DNA from: Sapria himalayana
Lineage: Eukaryota; Streptophyta; Magnoliopsida; Malpighiales; Rafflesiaceae
Assembly: GCA_029783825.1 (NCBI GenBank)
Contig: JAREIK010003005.1
Span: 130,549 to 194,548, forward strand
Length of the DNA stretch: 64,000 nt
Direction: 5' to 3'
Below, in pieces: positions 11,506 through 25,488 of the stretch. The position numbers and the translations under genes were made by a program. How positions within the stretch are numbered: position 1 is the first letter of the stretch; every line of letters starts with the position of its first letter. The notes under the pieces are model-generated. The model had not been told where the DNA came from, searched no databases, and was given only the letters and a program-made list of their open reading frames with translations.

Positions 11506-14500
11506 TTAAGGATGAAAATATTAAGTATTATTATTATATTTAGTGTTGTGGAGGAATTCCATTTTTTTTGCAAAGTTAGATAAATGTTAGTGCTATTTTT
11601 GGAAGCAACAAAATAAAATGAATAGTTACTATCATTATCAAGAAAATCTATTTAATAAAATTCTAAAAGTGAACTAATTTAAGAAAATACTTCTCAAAGC
11701 AATATTCCTACCTTTTAGTGGTATCAATGGATAATATTAAATTATTTTTGTTATTTTGTTTTGTAATTTAATAGATGCAAGCCTAATTTTTTTTTCTATT
11801 TGAAGATTAGAATGATTTGGATTTCTTGTTATGCATGTAATTGCTACTTAAAATCTATAAGCCTGCTCTATTTTCATGTTTATTTTTCTCTCAATAATTT
11901 ATTTTTTTTCTGGCTCCTTTGCAAGACTAATAATTATTATTGATCACTAATTTATTTTTGATATATTTTTAATTGCTATGTGATCAACTCGAAAACTTAC
12001 AAAATACCTTTATGCGACATCATAACAAGGTCTCTTTGTTCAAGCTTTTTTGTTGTGTGATCCAAAACAATAATAAAACTCTAATGTATCATTTTCATTA
12101 TACATGATGAATAGTTCTATACTTAGTCTCTTACAATGGATTTGAACATAATGTAGGTTGATGTGTTGGATTTAGCTTGGGTTTAGGTGGGGTCATAACC
12201 TGTCGACTTGCATTCCCATAAACAATTTAGAAATATTAAAATTTTAAGATATAATATATAAAAAAATGATCATATGGCATACAAGTCATGTAAGTGACTA
12301 AATATATTTTTAAATTAAATTTATAATCTCTTTTCTTTGGTTCAAATTAGAAATGTAATCAAATTATGGTGCTAGTATGAATATAATCAACCCTCATATG
12401 ACTTATAAAATGTCATCCCTCTGGTGGCTATTAAGCTAGCATGAAATGAATATACATCATTCTAGCCGTAGGAATCATAATAAATCTTTCTTTTATGGTC
12501 CAATATAAATGGATGGATGAATTAACTTCTCAATTATTGATCATACAATAAATACAAGTGGCTCGGACAACATTGAAAAGTAATTATTTGATATGAGTAC
12601 AAAATGAGTTTATAATGACCCAACATAATTTAAAGATGACATTGCACGAGGGTTTATTATCACGATCCTACGGGACTCTCATTCAGGGGCTGTGATGTGC
12701 TTAGTTTGATTAATTATATTAAAATACTTTAAATTCCAATATTAGATGTTTTTGCATTTTTAATTATAAGTTTTTACAATTTTTATAAATTACTTATAAA
12801 GTATAGTAAAAGGTTATGTATACTGTTTCTATAATTATATAGATATAGTTATGTTTAAATAGTATATGTACACTATTTTTATAGTTATATAGATATAGTT
12901 ATGTTTAAACACACTTATATAAAATACACTTATATTTATGTATACTATTTTTGTATAAAGTATATAGTTATGTATATTGAAGTAGTTATTAATTAGGCAT
13001 ACCTACTGTGCACCATCAAAATTCACACAATGACAATGCATTATATCACTAATGAATGAAGTATGTATATGATTAAGTATATATATGCAATACAAACAAA
13101 CCATGGTGGATAAAGGAGAAGAATATCAGAAATAATAAATAAAAGAATCAATATGCATAAACTTAATTTTTGATTATATGTTGATGAAGAATAAATGGAT
13201 AAAATGGTACCTCAAATCAAATAACATATTAAAACATAAACCTCGATTATATGTTGATGCATCAGTGTTGAGAGATAAATGACTGAATGAGGAGGTTTGC
13301 TTCAATTGTTAGAGATTATCGCGTCTCAACAAGTGAATGTATATATTAGCAAATTATTAATATTTTTAATTATTAAAACATTAAATAAGCAATATATATA
13401 TATATAATCAAAAAGACTCATTAATTTATTTACTATCATAATTATTTCAACAAAATTAATGTGCATGTAGCAAGGTACACATGAAAAACAAATGCCTTAC
13501 AATTTTTTATTATAATATTAATTAAACAATAAATATATAAACAATTAAAAAAATATGTTTAGCCTTATACAAAAATATCAAATAGTTACAAAATTAACAA
13601 ACTTCTTATAATAAGACATAAATAAAAAGATGATTTGTCTTCTAGCCACTCGCCTAAGAATTATAAAATACTTTAAATGTTAAAAATATATTAAAATTTA
13701 TATTTTATGGTTATACATTCTTAAGAATTCATATTAATTTTTACGAAAATAATATGAAATAATTTTAAAGGCATGCAATTTCATATTATTTGATATCATT
13801 AATAATTTTTAAAATTAAAATAATGAATTAAAGTGAGAAGATATTTAAAAAAAGTTATATTTATTATTTTAATAAAAACTTAATGTTAAAAGCTAATTGT
13901 AAAAATATTATTCAATTGTTTAATTCATATAAATTTTAGTAGGAGCAAACATCTATGTATTTATTTATAAATATTAATTTATTTTCTTTTAATTTTATTA
14001 AAAAATTTATATTTTTATTATATTTCAAGATTTTCAAAATTTGTATTATTTATTTTTTTAAAAGTTTTCTATAATCAGATTTTTTTTACTTAAAATAATA
14101 TTAATTTTTACTAGTTTATTCATCAATTCAGATATTTTTAAAAATATTTTCTATTTTATCATACAATGAATTAATTTACATTTATATTTGTAGAAATTTT
14201 AATATATGTTAATTTAATTTTTAAAATATCGAAAAAAATTATTATACTTATTGAATTTATTATTTAATTTTACTTTAATAGAAATTTTTAAGTTTCTTAA
14301 TTTAAAATATTAAAAAATTTTTTTGTATAATTTTTTATAAGATTAATACATCATAAAAATAATTTTTATACCTTACTAATCTAATTTTTTTATATTTTTT
14401 AAATTATTTATTTATAATATAATTTTTTTATTATTTTATGAGGAGAATATACCTTTCAAGGATTGCTCATCTATAGACCATTAACATACATTTAATAAAC

Positions 14501-14559
14501 AAAATTAAATAAAATATTAAAACTAATAATAAATTTAAAAAAATTATATAATTAAATAT

Positions 14560-15582
14560 TGGCTAGGAAAATACCGTCGCTAAATTCGTAGCTAAATAAT
14601 AGATTTTATAAGCTAGGGAAAATTCATCGCTATTAATGGATTTTTTTAACTTGAGAAAATTCATCGCTAAATCCGTTGTGATATTACAAATTTTATAAGC
14701 TAGGGAAATTCCGTTGCTAAATCCATTGCAAAATTAAAGATTTTTTTTCTCAGGAAATTTAATCGCTAAATCCGTCACAAATATATGTATTTTATTAGCT
14801 AGGGATATTCGTTCGCTAAATTCGTTGATAAAATATGGATTTTATTAGCTAGGGAAAATCCGTCGCTAAATCCATAGCTAAATCAATAATTTTATTAGAA
14901 AAGAAAAATCTATCGCTAAATCCATCACTAAATCAAGGATTTTATTAGAAATGGAAAATCCATCACTAAATCCAACACTAAATCCGTCGTTAAATCTAGG
15001 ATTTTATTAGCAAGAGAACATTTGTTACTAAATTCGTCGCTAAATCTAGGATGTTATTAGCAAGGGAACATCTGTCATTAAATCCGTCTCTAAATCCATT
15101 GCTAAATATAGAATTTTATTAGTGAGGGAACATCCATCGCTAAATCAAGGATTTTATTAGCAAGGAAAAATCCATCTCTAAATCAGTCGGTAAATCAAGA
15201 ATTTTATTAGTAATGGATATTCCATCGCAAAATTCGTCGATAAATCAAAAATTTTATTAGAAGGGAAAAATTCCATCATTAAATCCATTGCTAAATCAAG
15301 GATTTTATTAACAAGAGATATTCTATCACAAAATCAATTGCTAAAATCCCCGCTTATCTAGAGCGGAAGTTAGGAAAATTTTCCGTCGATAATCCGTCAC
15401 TAAATCCCCCGAATTTCTTTCGCTGAATTTTCGAAAAATTTTTTCTCACTAATCCATTGCTATTTATTTTTTCATAAAAAAATCATCAATCCTCTGCTAT
15501 TCCCTCGCTAATCCCTTGCAATTTAAAAAGGGATTGATCCCTAGGTAAAATTTCATAGCTAAATCGATATTTTATTGTAGTG
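14560..15582 (-). repeat. 5' subterminal repeat region of CACTA element 1
   Basis: About 25 degenerate copies of a motif like CCGTCGCTAAATC, alternating with GGATTTTATTAGCAAGGGA. The spacing is roughly 40-60 bases up to the terminus at 15582. Motif density and position match CACTA subterminal repeats, the expected binding sites of the element's DNA-binding protein. Confidence 0.85.
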
Positions 15583-18500
15583 TTATCTATCTGTCTATCT
15601 ATCTATCAGTCTATCTCACTATCTATCTATCTGTGTATCTATCTGTCTTTCTATCTGTCTATCTAGCTATTTATCTATCTGTTTATCTATCTATCTATCT
15701 ATTAATCTGTCCACCTATTATGTAATTATCTACCTATATATCTGTATATCTATTTATCAATCTAACAATATATCATTCAATCAATCAATATATCTATCTA
15801 TCTATCTATCTATATATGTGTCTATCTATATTTCTTTCTGTAAAACTCTCTATCTATCTATATGTCTATCTATTAATCTATCTATTAATCTATCTATCTA
15901 TCTATCCATCAATATATCAATATATCTATATATCTATCTAATAGTCAATATATCTGTTTATCATTTAGTTTATCATTCTAGCTATCAATTTATCTATTTG
16001 TCTATCTATCTATATATTTGTCTATCTATCTATCTATATATTTTTGTGTCTATCTCTTTATCAATTTATTAATCTATCTATTTATCTATATATTTATATA
16101 TTTATCTATCTATATATTTATCTATCTGTCTATCTTTCTATATATATATATATCTATCTATGTATCCCTCAATTGATCTTTCAATATATATATATATATA
16201 TATATATCTATCTATCTTTCTTTCTTTCTATGTATTTATCTATTTATCTCTCTTTTTATCTATATCTTTTTTAATATATCTATGAATATAAATATCAATC
16301 TCTCTATCATTTTCTCTAACAATCTTTCTACTTATCTTTATATCTATCTATCTATCTGCCTTTATATCAATTTATCTATTTATTTATTATGAATCTATCT
16401 ATATATCTATCTATTTTTAAGTCTATCTATCTATCTTTTTATCTATGTAAATATATATTTATCTATATATCTATATGCATATTTGTCTATAATTCTGTCT
16501 ATCTATCTATTTGTCCATCAGTCTATCTATATGTCTATATTTTTTCTTTCTATCAATCAATATGCCTATATTTCTTTATGTCTATCTTTCTATCTTTTAA
16601 TTTCTTTATCATTCTGCCAATCTATCTATCTTTCTATCTGTCTATATATCTGTCTATCTATTTATATGTGTATCTTATCATCTATCTGTCTATCTATATA
16701 TATATATCTATTTGTCTATCTATTTATCTTTTTATCAATTTGACTATTTATCTATCTATCAATTATCTATTTGTCTATTTTTATCTATCTATCAATCTAT
16801 ATATTAATCTATCTATCAATCTGTATATCTATTTTTCTATCTATCTATCTTTCTATCTATATAATTGTCTATCTATCTATTTGTTTGTCTATCTGACTGT
16901 CTATTTGTCTAACTGTAAGACATTTTCTCTCTATATCTATCTATATATCTTTCTATTTATCTAACTCTCTATATCTAAATCTTTTGTCATTATATATATA
17001 TATATATATCTAGGAATCTATCTATCTATCTATATACCTAGCAATCTTTTAATATATCTATCTATCAATATATCTATCAATCTATTTTTTAATCAGCCTA
17101 TTAGTCAATTTATTAATCTTTCTATCAATTTGTCAATCTATCTGTTTATCTATAAATCTTTAAATTTTTTTGTATATCTATCTATCTTTCTGTCTATCTA
17201 TCTTTATGTCTGTTTATCTATTTGTCTATCTATCTATCCATCTATCTATTTGTCGATCAGTTTTTCTATATCTCTGTCAATATATATATCAATCAATCTA
17301 TCTATCTATCTATCTATCATTATGGTTATCAATAGGTTTATCTATCTATATTTTAATCAGTATATCTATCTATCTATTTGTCTATTTTTATTTTTTTCTC
17401 AATCATTTTATGTATCTATTTGTTTGTTTGTCTGTGTGTATATCTACCTACCTACCTAATTGTCTGCGTTCCTGACTACTTTTTTATATGTATATGTATT
17501 TTATTTGTTTTACTATTTATTTATTTATTTATCTATCTATCTATTTATCTATATGTCTGTCTATCTATGGGTATATTTATCTATCAATATATCTATTTAT
17601 CTAATGATATATTTGTCTATCTATCTGTATATCTACTTGTCTATCTATTTATCTACCTACCTATCTATCTACCTTTATATCTATCTATTTATCATATATC
17701 TATATATCTATCTATCTGTTTATTTATATTTTTTTTAAAATGTCTCTCCATAAATCTATATATCTATTTATTGATTTGACTATCTATCTGACTATCTATT
17801 TGTCTATCTTTATATCTATCTATATATCTGTTTGTTGATCTTTTTATCTATCTTACTGCCTATCCATCAGTTTAACTAAGTGTCTATCTATTTGTATATT
17901 TGTTTATCTATCAATCTATTTGTTTATCTATTTCTCTATCGATATGTCTATCTACAATCTTTCTTTTTCTCTATATATTTGTCTATCTATCTGTCTATCT
18001 GACTATATATCTATATGTGTGTGTGTGTGTGTTAGTTTTATAATCTATTTATATATCTGTCTATCTATCAATCTTTCTATATATCTACTTATCTTTCTTT
18101 CTACCTATCTATCTATCTAAATATCAGTATAATAATCTATTTATATATATGACTCTATTTGTCTATCTATCTTTCTATCTTTATATCTATCTATCTATCT
18201 ATCTATATTTTTATCTATGTATTTGTTTATCTATCGGTCTACCTATCTATATGTTTATCAATTAATCTATCTATCTCCTAATTTTTTATTTATCTATCTT
18301 TCTATCTATGTATCTATCTATATGTCTATCAATCAATTATCTATCTATCTATCTATCAATCTATCTATCATCTATCTATCTATCATCTATCTATCTATCA
18401 TCTATCTATATTTCTATCTATCTATAAATTTATCTATATGTCAATTGATTTATCTATCTATCTATTTTTTATTTATTTGTCTATCTATCTGTTTATCTAT

Positions 18501-20355
18501 TTGTCTATCTATCTGTCTATCTATTTGTCTATCTTTCTATCTATCTATCTGTCAATATTTTATCATATCTATCTATAAGAGTTTCTATCTTTTATCTATA
18601 TATTTGAGTGTCTATCTATCTATCTATCATTTTATATATCTTTTTATCAATATATCAATCAATCTATCCAACAATATGTCTATCAATCAAGCTATCAAAA
18701 TATCATTCAATCTATTTATCTATCTATGTATATATCTATTTATCTATCTATTTATAAATCAATTTATAAATCTATCTATCTAACTATCTACTTTTATATT
18801 TGTTAAATTGTTAGTCTATCTGTCAAATGTCATATTTTCCTATCTGTTAGACTTTTTTTATTTATTTGTCAATCTATCTATCTGTCTGTCTGTCTGTCTA
18901 TATATCTTTTTATCTATCTATCTGTTTATTTGTCTATCTAACAATATATCTATCTAATTATCTGTCCATCTATTTATCTATATTTGTATATCCAATTTAT
19001 ATATCTATCTATTATTTGTATGTCTGGCAGTGTGTTTATCTATATATATCTATCTATCTATATGTCTAACTATCTGTCTATGTATTTGTCTATCTATATA
19101 TCCATCTATCTATCTATCTATCTATTTGTCTATCTATCTGTCTATCTATTTGTCTATCTATCTAAGTATCTAAATATCAATCTATCTATCATTGTATATA
19201 TCAATATATTAATCTATCTATCTACTATCTATCGGTCTATCTATCTATCTATATATCTTTCTATTTATCTCTCTATCTATATGCGTGTCTTTCTATTTAC
19301 CAATCTTTTCTTTCTATTAAATTTATTTATTTATTTATCTAAGTGTCGATCTATCTATTGATCTATGTATCTATTCATCTATCTATCGATCTATATATCT
19401 TTCTATTAATCTATCAATCTATCTATTTATTAATCATTCAATATTTCTATCTATCTATCTCTGACTATAAGTCAATCATCTATCTTTCTTTCAATCTATC
19501 TATTAATCTAAATATCAAAATATCTATCAATCTATCTATCAATCTATCTATCAATCTATCTATCAATCAATCTATCTATCAATATTTATTTTATTTTTTT
19601 ATCTATTTGTTTTTCTTTCTATCTATCTATTTATCTATCTTTCTATCTCTCTCTCTATCAAACTATTTATAATTTTGACTATCAACCTATTGTGTATCAA
19701 TCAATAAATCTGTCTATCTGTCTATTTATCTTTCTAACTATCTATTTGTCTTATCTATCTATTTGGTAATCAATTAATTTATCTATTTATCAATTTGTCT
19801 ATTTATCTTCATAACAATTTATTTGACTACCTATATGTTTATTTCTTTGTATGTCTATCCATCTATCAAAATGTCTAATAAACTGTCAATCAATAAGTAT
19901 ATCTATCTATCTATCATTTAATCAATCTATCTTTCTATATTTCTATCAATTTGTCTATCAATAACTCTATCATTTTATCTATCAATATGTCAATCAATCT
20001 TTCTATAAATTTATCAATCTATTTGTCCATCTATCTTTTTATTTATATATCTATCTATCTATCTTTCTTTCTTTCTATTTATTTGTCAATCTATCTATTT
20101 TTCTATTTATCTATCTCTCTATATATGTATATATCTATTTTTTGTCTATATATCTTTCTATCTATCTATCAATCTATTATACTTGTATCTATCTTCTATA
20201 TGTCTATTTGTCTATCTGTCTTTTATCTATCTATCTATCTATCTGCCTATTTATTTATCTATCTATTTATCTATCTATCTATCTTTTAATCTGTCTATAT
20301 AACTACTTATGAATATTTCTAACAATCTTTCTATCTTTTTGTCTATAAATATGTA

Positions 20356-20390
<35 letters not shown>

Positions 20391-22199
20391 TTATCAATCT
20401 ATCTATTTATATATATATATATATCTATATATCTATCTATTTATTTATATATATATTTATCTATCTATATGTATATGTATATGTATATGTATATCTATAT
20501 GACTATCTATTTGCCTATCTATCTTTCTACCTATCTATCTATCTATCAATATTTCTAGTTGATTGTCTTTCCTTTTGGTTATCTATCTGATTATATCTGT
20601 CTATCTATCTATCTATATATCAATCTTTAAGTCTTTTATTTGCCTATATATATATATATATATCTTTATCTATCTATCATACTATCTTTCTATTTGTGTT
20701 TCAAGATGTCTATCTATTTGTCAATCAATCAATCTATCTATCTATGTATATATATATATCTGCCTAATAATCTATTTAAATATCTATCTTACTTTCTTTC
20801 TATATCTCTATCTATCTCTATATCTATCTATCTATCTCTCTATCTATCTATTTGTCTATCAATATGTCTAATAATCTATCTATTAATATATCTTTCAATA
20901 TATATATATCAATCTGTATGTTAGTATGTCTATCAATCTATCTCTCATTCTTTCTATCATTCTATCTATTAATTTGTTAATCCATTTATTTATATACCTA
21001 TCTATTTTTCTACCTATCTATCTATCTGGTTTTCTATCTATATATATATATATCTATTTATTTATCAATTTGTCTATTTATCTGACTATCTATTTATTTA
21101 TCAAACTATCTATCTATGTATTTGTCTATTTGTCTATCTACAAATCTATTTGCCTATCTATCTGTCTGTCTATTTGTGATTTTATCTTTTTTCCTATTTG
21201 TTTGATTGCTAGTCTTTCATTCTGTGTATATTTGTATGTTTGTCGAACGGTTTGTCTACATACCTACCAGATTGTCTACCTTCTTGACTACTTACTTGTT
21301 AGTCTGTCTATCTATCTATCTATCTATTATACTATCAATTTGAATATCAATCGATCTATCTATCTATGTATCTATCTTTTTATCTGCCTATTACCTATCT
21401 GTCTATCTATCTATCTACCTATCGATCTATCTATTTATCTAACTATCTATCTATTAGTCTATCTTTCTGTCTATCTATCTATCTATCTATCTATCTACTT
21501 GTCTATCTTTCTATTTATGTGTATATCTTTCTATCTATCTATCTAAATATATTTTTTATATGTTTATCTATTAGTCTATCTATCTATCTATCTATCTACT
21601 TGTCTATATATCAATCTACCTATCTATCGGTCTATCTAATATTATACTAAAAGTATATCAATCTTTCTATCTATTTGTATATTTATTTGACCATCTATCT
21701 ATCTATCAATATGAGTATCTCTCTATTTATCTATCTGTCGATATATTTGAATATTTTTTTCTATCTATCTATAAATCTTTTTTCTGTATATCTATCTATC
21801 TACCTATCTATATATTTATCTATATGTCTATTTATCAGTCTATTTATCTTTCTTATTATCTATCTATATATCTATCTATCTGTCAATCAATTTTTCTATC
21901 TATTTTCTATCGATCTATCTATCTACATCTGTATTAATCTACCTATCTATTTATCTATCTAACTATATATCAGTCTAATAATATATTTATATATCTATCG
22001 ATCTATCTGTATATCTATTTGTCTAACTATCTGCCTATCTATTTGTCTATCTAACTATCTATCTATCTGTCCATCTATCTATTTATTAATCAATCAATCT
22101 ATATATCTATATATCTCTCTATTTATCTATCTAAATATATGCCTTTCTATCTATCTTAATGTATATCTATATATCTATCTATATGTGTATCTATCTATC

Positions 22200-22232
<33 letters not shown>

Positions 22233-25200
22233 CTATTTCTATCTTTATATCTATTTATCTATCTATCTATATATCAGTATAATAATTTATTATCTATTTA
22301 TATGTTTTCTATCTGTCTAACAATATGTCTATATATCTATCTATCTATCTATCTATCTATTTTTTAACTATATATCTATCTTTCTATCTATTTACCTATC
22401 TATTTATCTATCTATCTTTCTATCTATCTTTTTTTCTATCTATCTATCTATCTGTCTTTTTTTCTTCCTATCTATTTGACTAAAAATTTTCTCTATATAA
22501 CTATCTATCTATCTATATATCTATATGTCTATGTATCTATTTATCTATCCATAAATATTTCTATCTAATAATTTATCGATCGATCTATCTTTCTATGAAT
22601 CTATCTAAATATCTATCTGTCTGTCTGTCTGTCTATCTATCAATCAATGAATCTATCTATCTATCAATCTATCTATGAATTTGTATAACAAAATGTATAT
22701 CAATCTATTTATCATTTTTTCTTTCTATCAATGTATCTATCTATGTATCTATCTATCAATCTATCTATCTATCGATTTGTCTTTCTATCTAAATATCATC
22801 TATCTGTTAATATATATGTCACTCTATTATTTGTCAATCTATCTATTTTTGAATCTATCTATCAATCTTTCTTTCAAACTCTCTTTCTATTTTTCTAACT
22901 ATCTATCTATCTATCTATCTATCTATCAATCTATCTATCAATCTATCGATCTATCTATCTTTTTCTATCTATCTATCTATCTAACTATCATCTATCATTC
23001 TTTCTGTCTATGTCTCCATCTGTTTATCTATCTATCTATCTATCTTTGTATCTATATTTCCATCTTTTTATTTTTTTATCTGACTACCTATCTATCTATC
23101 TCTCAATCTATCTATATTTATGTATATCTATCTATCTATTTTTTAATCTATCTATCCATCCATCTATCTATCTGTCTGTCTGTCTATCTAACTATCTATA
23201 AATATGTCTATCTATCTAACTTTGTATATATATATATATATATATATTTCTATCTGTCTATCTTTTTATATATCTATTTACTACTATTTGTTTATATATA
23301 TGTCTATCTCTTTATCTATATTTCTGTCTATCTATCGGTCTATATATATCTTTATCAATTTATCTATCTATAAGTGTTTCTATCTAATTATCTATATACA
23401 GTCTAATAATTGGTATATATAAATATTTATCTATGTATTTGTCTATCTATCTTTCTATCTATCTGTCAATTTCTTTATCTATCTATCTATATATCTATCT
23501 ATTTATCTGTTTATATATGTCTATCAAAATGTATATCAATCTATCTATCAATCTCTCTTTCTCTCTCTCTATCTATCTATATATCTATTTATCTATCTAT
23601 ATATATATCTAATTATCTATCAATTTGTTTATCTACATTTCTATCAATCTATCTATCAATCTTTCTATCTATCTATATATCTATTTCTCTTTCTATTTCT
23701 TTATCTATCTGTCAATCTATTTGTCTATCTATCTATCTAACTATCTATTTGTCTATCTATTTGTCTGTTTGTATATTTTTTTCATTATATCTGTCTATTT
23801 GTTTGTTTGTCTATTTATCTATCTACATGCCTACATTATTGTCTACCTACTTAACTACTTGCTTGTCTATCTATCTATATATCTATTTTACAATCTATCT
23901 GTATATTTATCTATATGTCTATCTATCTGTCTGTTTGTCTATCTATCTATTTATATATCTATCTATTTGTTTCTCTATTTGTCTCTCTATCTGTCTATCT
24001 ATCTATCTATATACTTGTATATCTATCTGTCTTTATTTCGATCTATATATCTTTCTATCAAACTATCTTTCTATCTCTATATCTATCTATCTATCTATAT
24101 ATCTATATGTTTATCTTTCTATCTATCTATCTATTTATCTACTTGTCTATCTATCTATCTATAAATTTTTTCTATATATCTATCTGACTATCTAACGACC
24201 TATCTATTTGTCTATCTATCTGTCTATCTATCTCTCTATCTATCTGTATATCTATCTATCTATCTATTTTTTACTTATATGTCTATCTATCTATCTATCT
24301 ATCTATATGTTTGTCTATCTATCAATCTATCTATCTATTTTTTATTTAATTGTCTATCTATCACTCTATCTATCTATCTACTTGTCTATCTATCTATCAA
24401 TATATCTGTCAAAATATTTGTTATTTATTTGTCTATCTATCACTGTATCTATCTGTCTATATATAATATATATATCTATATATCTATATCTATATATCTA
24501 TATATCTATATAAATGTTTATCATTCTATCTATCCTTTTATCTACATGTCTATCTATCTATCTATTTATATATCTATATCTATCTTTCTGACTACATATC
24601 TATCTATCTATCCATTTCTCTATCTATCTATATATCTAACGTTCTATCTATTAGTCTATCTATCTATCTATCTATTTATTTGTCTATCAAAATGTCTATT
24701 ATTCTATATATCAATCGATCTATAAATTTGTTTGTCGATATGTCTATCAATCTATCTATCATTCTGCTTATCAATCTGTCTATCTATTTATCTATATCTC
24801 TCTATCTATCCATCTATATCTATCTATATATTTATATATCTATCTATTTATCTATCAATTTGTTTATCTACATGTCTATCAATCTATCTATCAATCTTTC
24901 TATCTATCTATATATCTATTTGTCTTTCTATTTCTTTATCTATCTGTCTATCTATCTGTCTATCTATCTGTCTATCTATCTATCTATCTGGCTATCTATT
25001 TGTCTGTTTGTATATTTTTTTCATTATATCTATCTATTTGTTTGTTTGTCTATTTATCTATCTACATGCCTACATTATTGTCTACCTACTTAACTACTTG
25101 CTTGTCTATCTATCTATCTATTTTACAATCTATCTGTATATTTATCTATATGTCTATCTATCTATTTATATATCTATCTATTTGTTTCTCTATCTGTCTC

Positions 25201-25361
25201 TCTATCTGTCTATCTATCTATCTATATACTTGTATATCTATCTGTCTTTATTTCGGTCTATATATCTTTCTATCAACCTATCTTTCTATCTCTATATCTA
25301 TCTATCTATCTATCTATATATCTATATGTTTATCTTTCTATCTATCTATCTATTTATCTAC

Positions 25362-25393
<32 letters not shown>

Positions 25394-25453
25394 AAATTTT
25401 TTCTATATATCTATCTGACTATCTAACTACCTATCTATTTGTCTATCTATATG

Positions 25454-25488
<35 letters not shown>

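Larger units (their letters stand above)
10721..14559. other. Non-coding AT-rich interior of element 1, 5' side
   Basis: No convincing coding segment on either strand. Visible details: a twice-repeated GGGGACCCAAA phrase (about 11048 and 11108), a cluster of inverted TATGCATA motifs with a strong hairpin at 11293, a TA run at 11467, and a ~65 bp tandem duplication at 12800-12920. The end near 14420-14520 matches, in reverse complement, 27880-27970 of element 2 (the GTATGTCATGGTCTATTG block), marking the shared 5' region. Confidence 0.5.
1..15582 (-). mobile_element. CACTA (En/Spm) DNA transposon, element 1, 3' end cut by window edge
   Basis: The right border reads TTTTATTGTAGTG. On the minus strand this is a CACTACAATAAAA terminus, the CACTA superfamily signature, and it abuts the TCTA satellite directly. 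Both ends carry many subterminal GCTAAAT/CGTCGCTAAAT and TAGCTAGGG motifs (14560-15582 and 1-430), as CACTA elements use for transposase binding. The interior encodes a decayed TNP2-type transposase on the minus strand, so 15582 is the 5' end. The opposite terminus is not in the window. The 3' part matches, in reverse complement, the 3' parts of the elements ending at 36133, 42193 and 48733. It is probably not autonomous, because the transposase has many stop codons. The flank right of the end is TTA; its target-site partner lies outside the window. Confidence 0.88.
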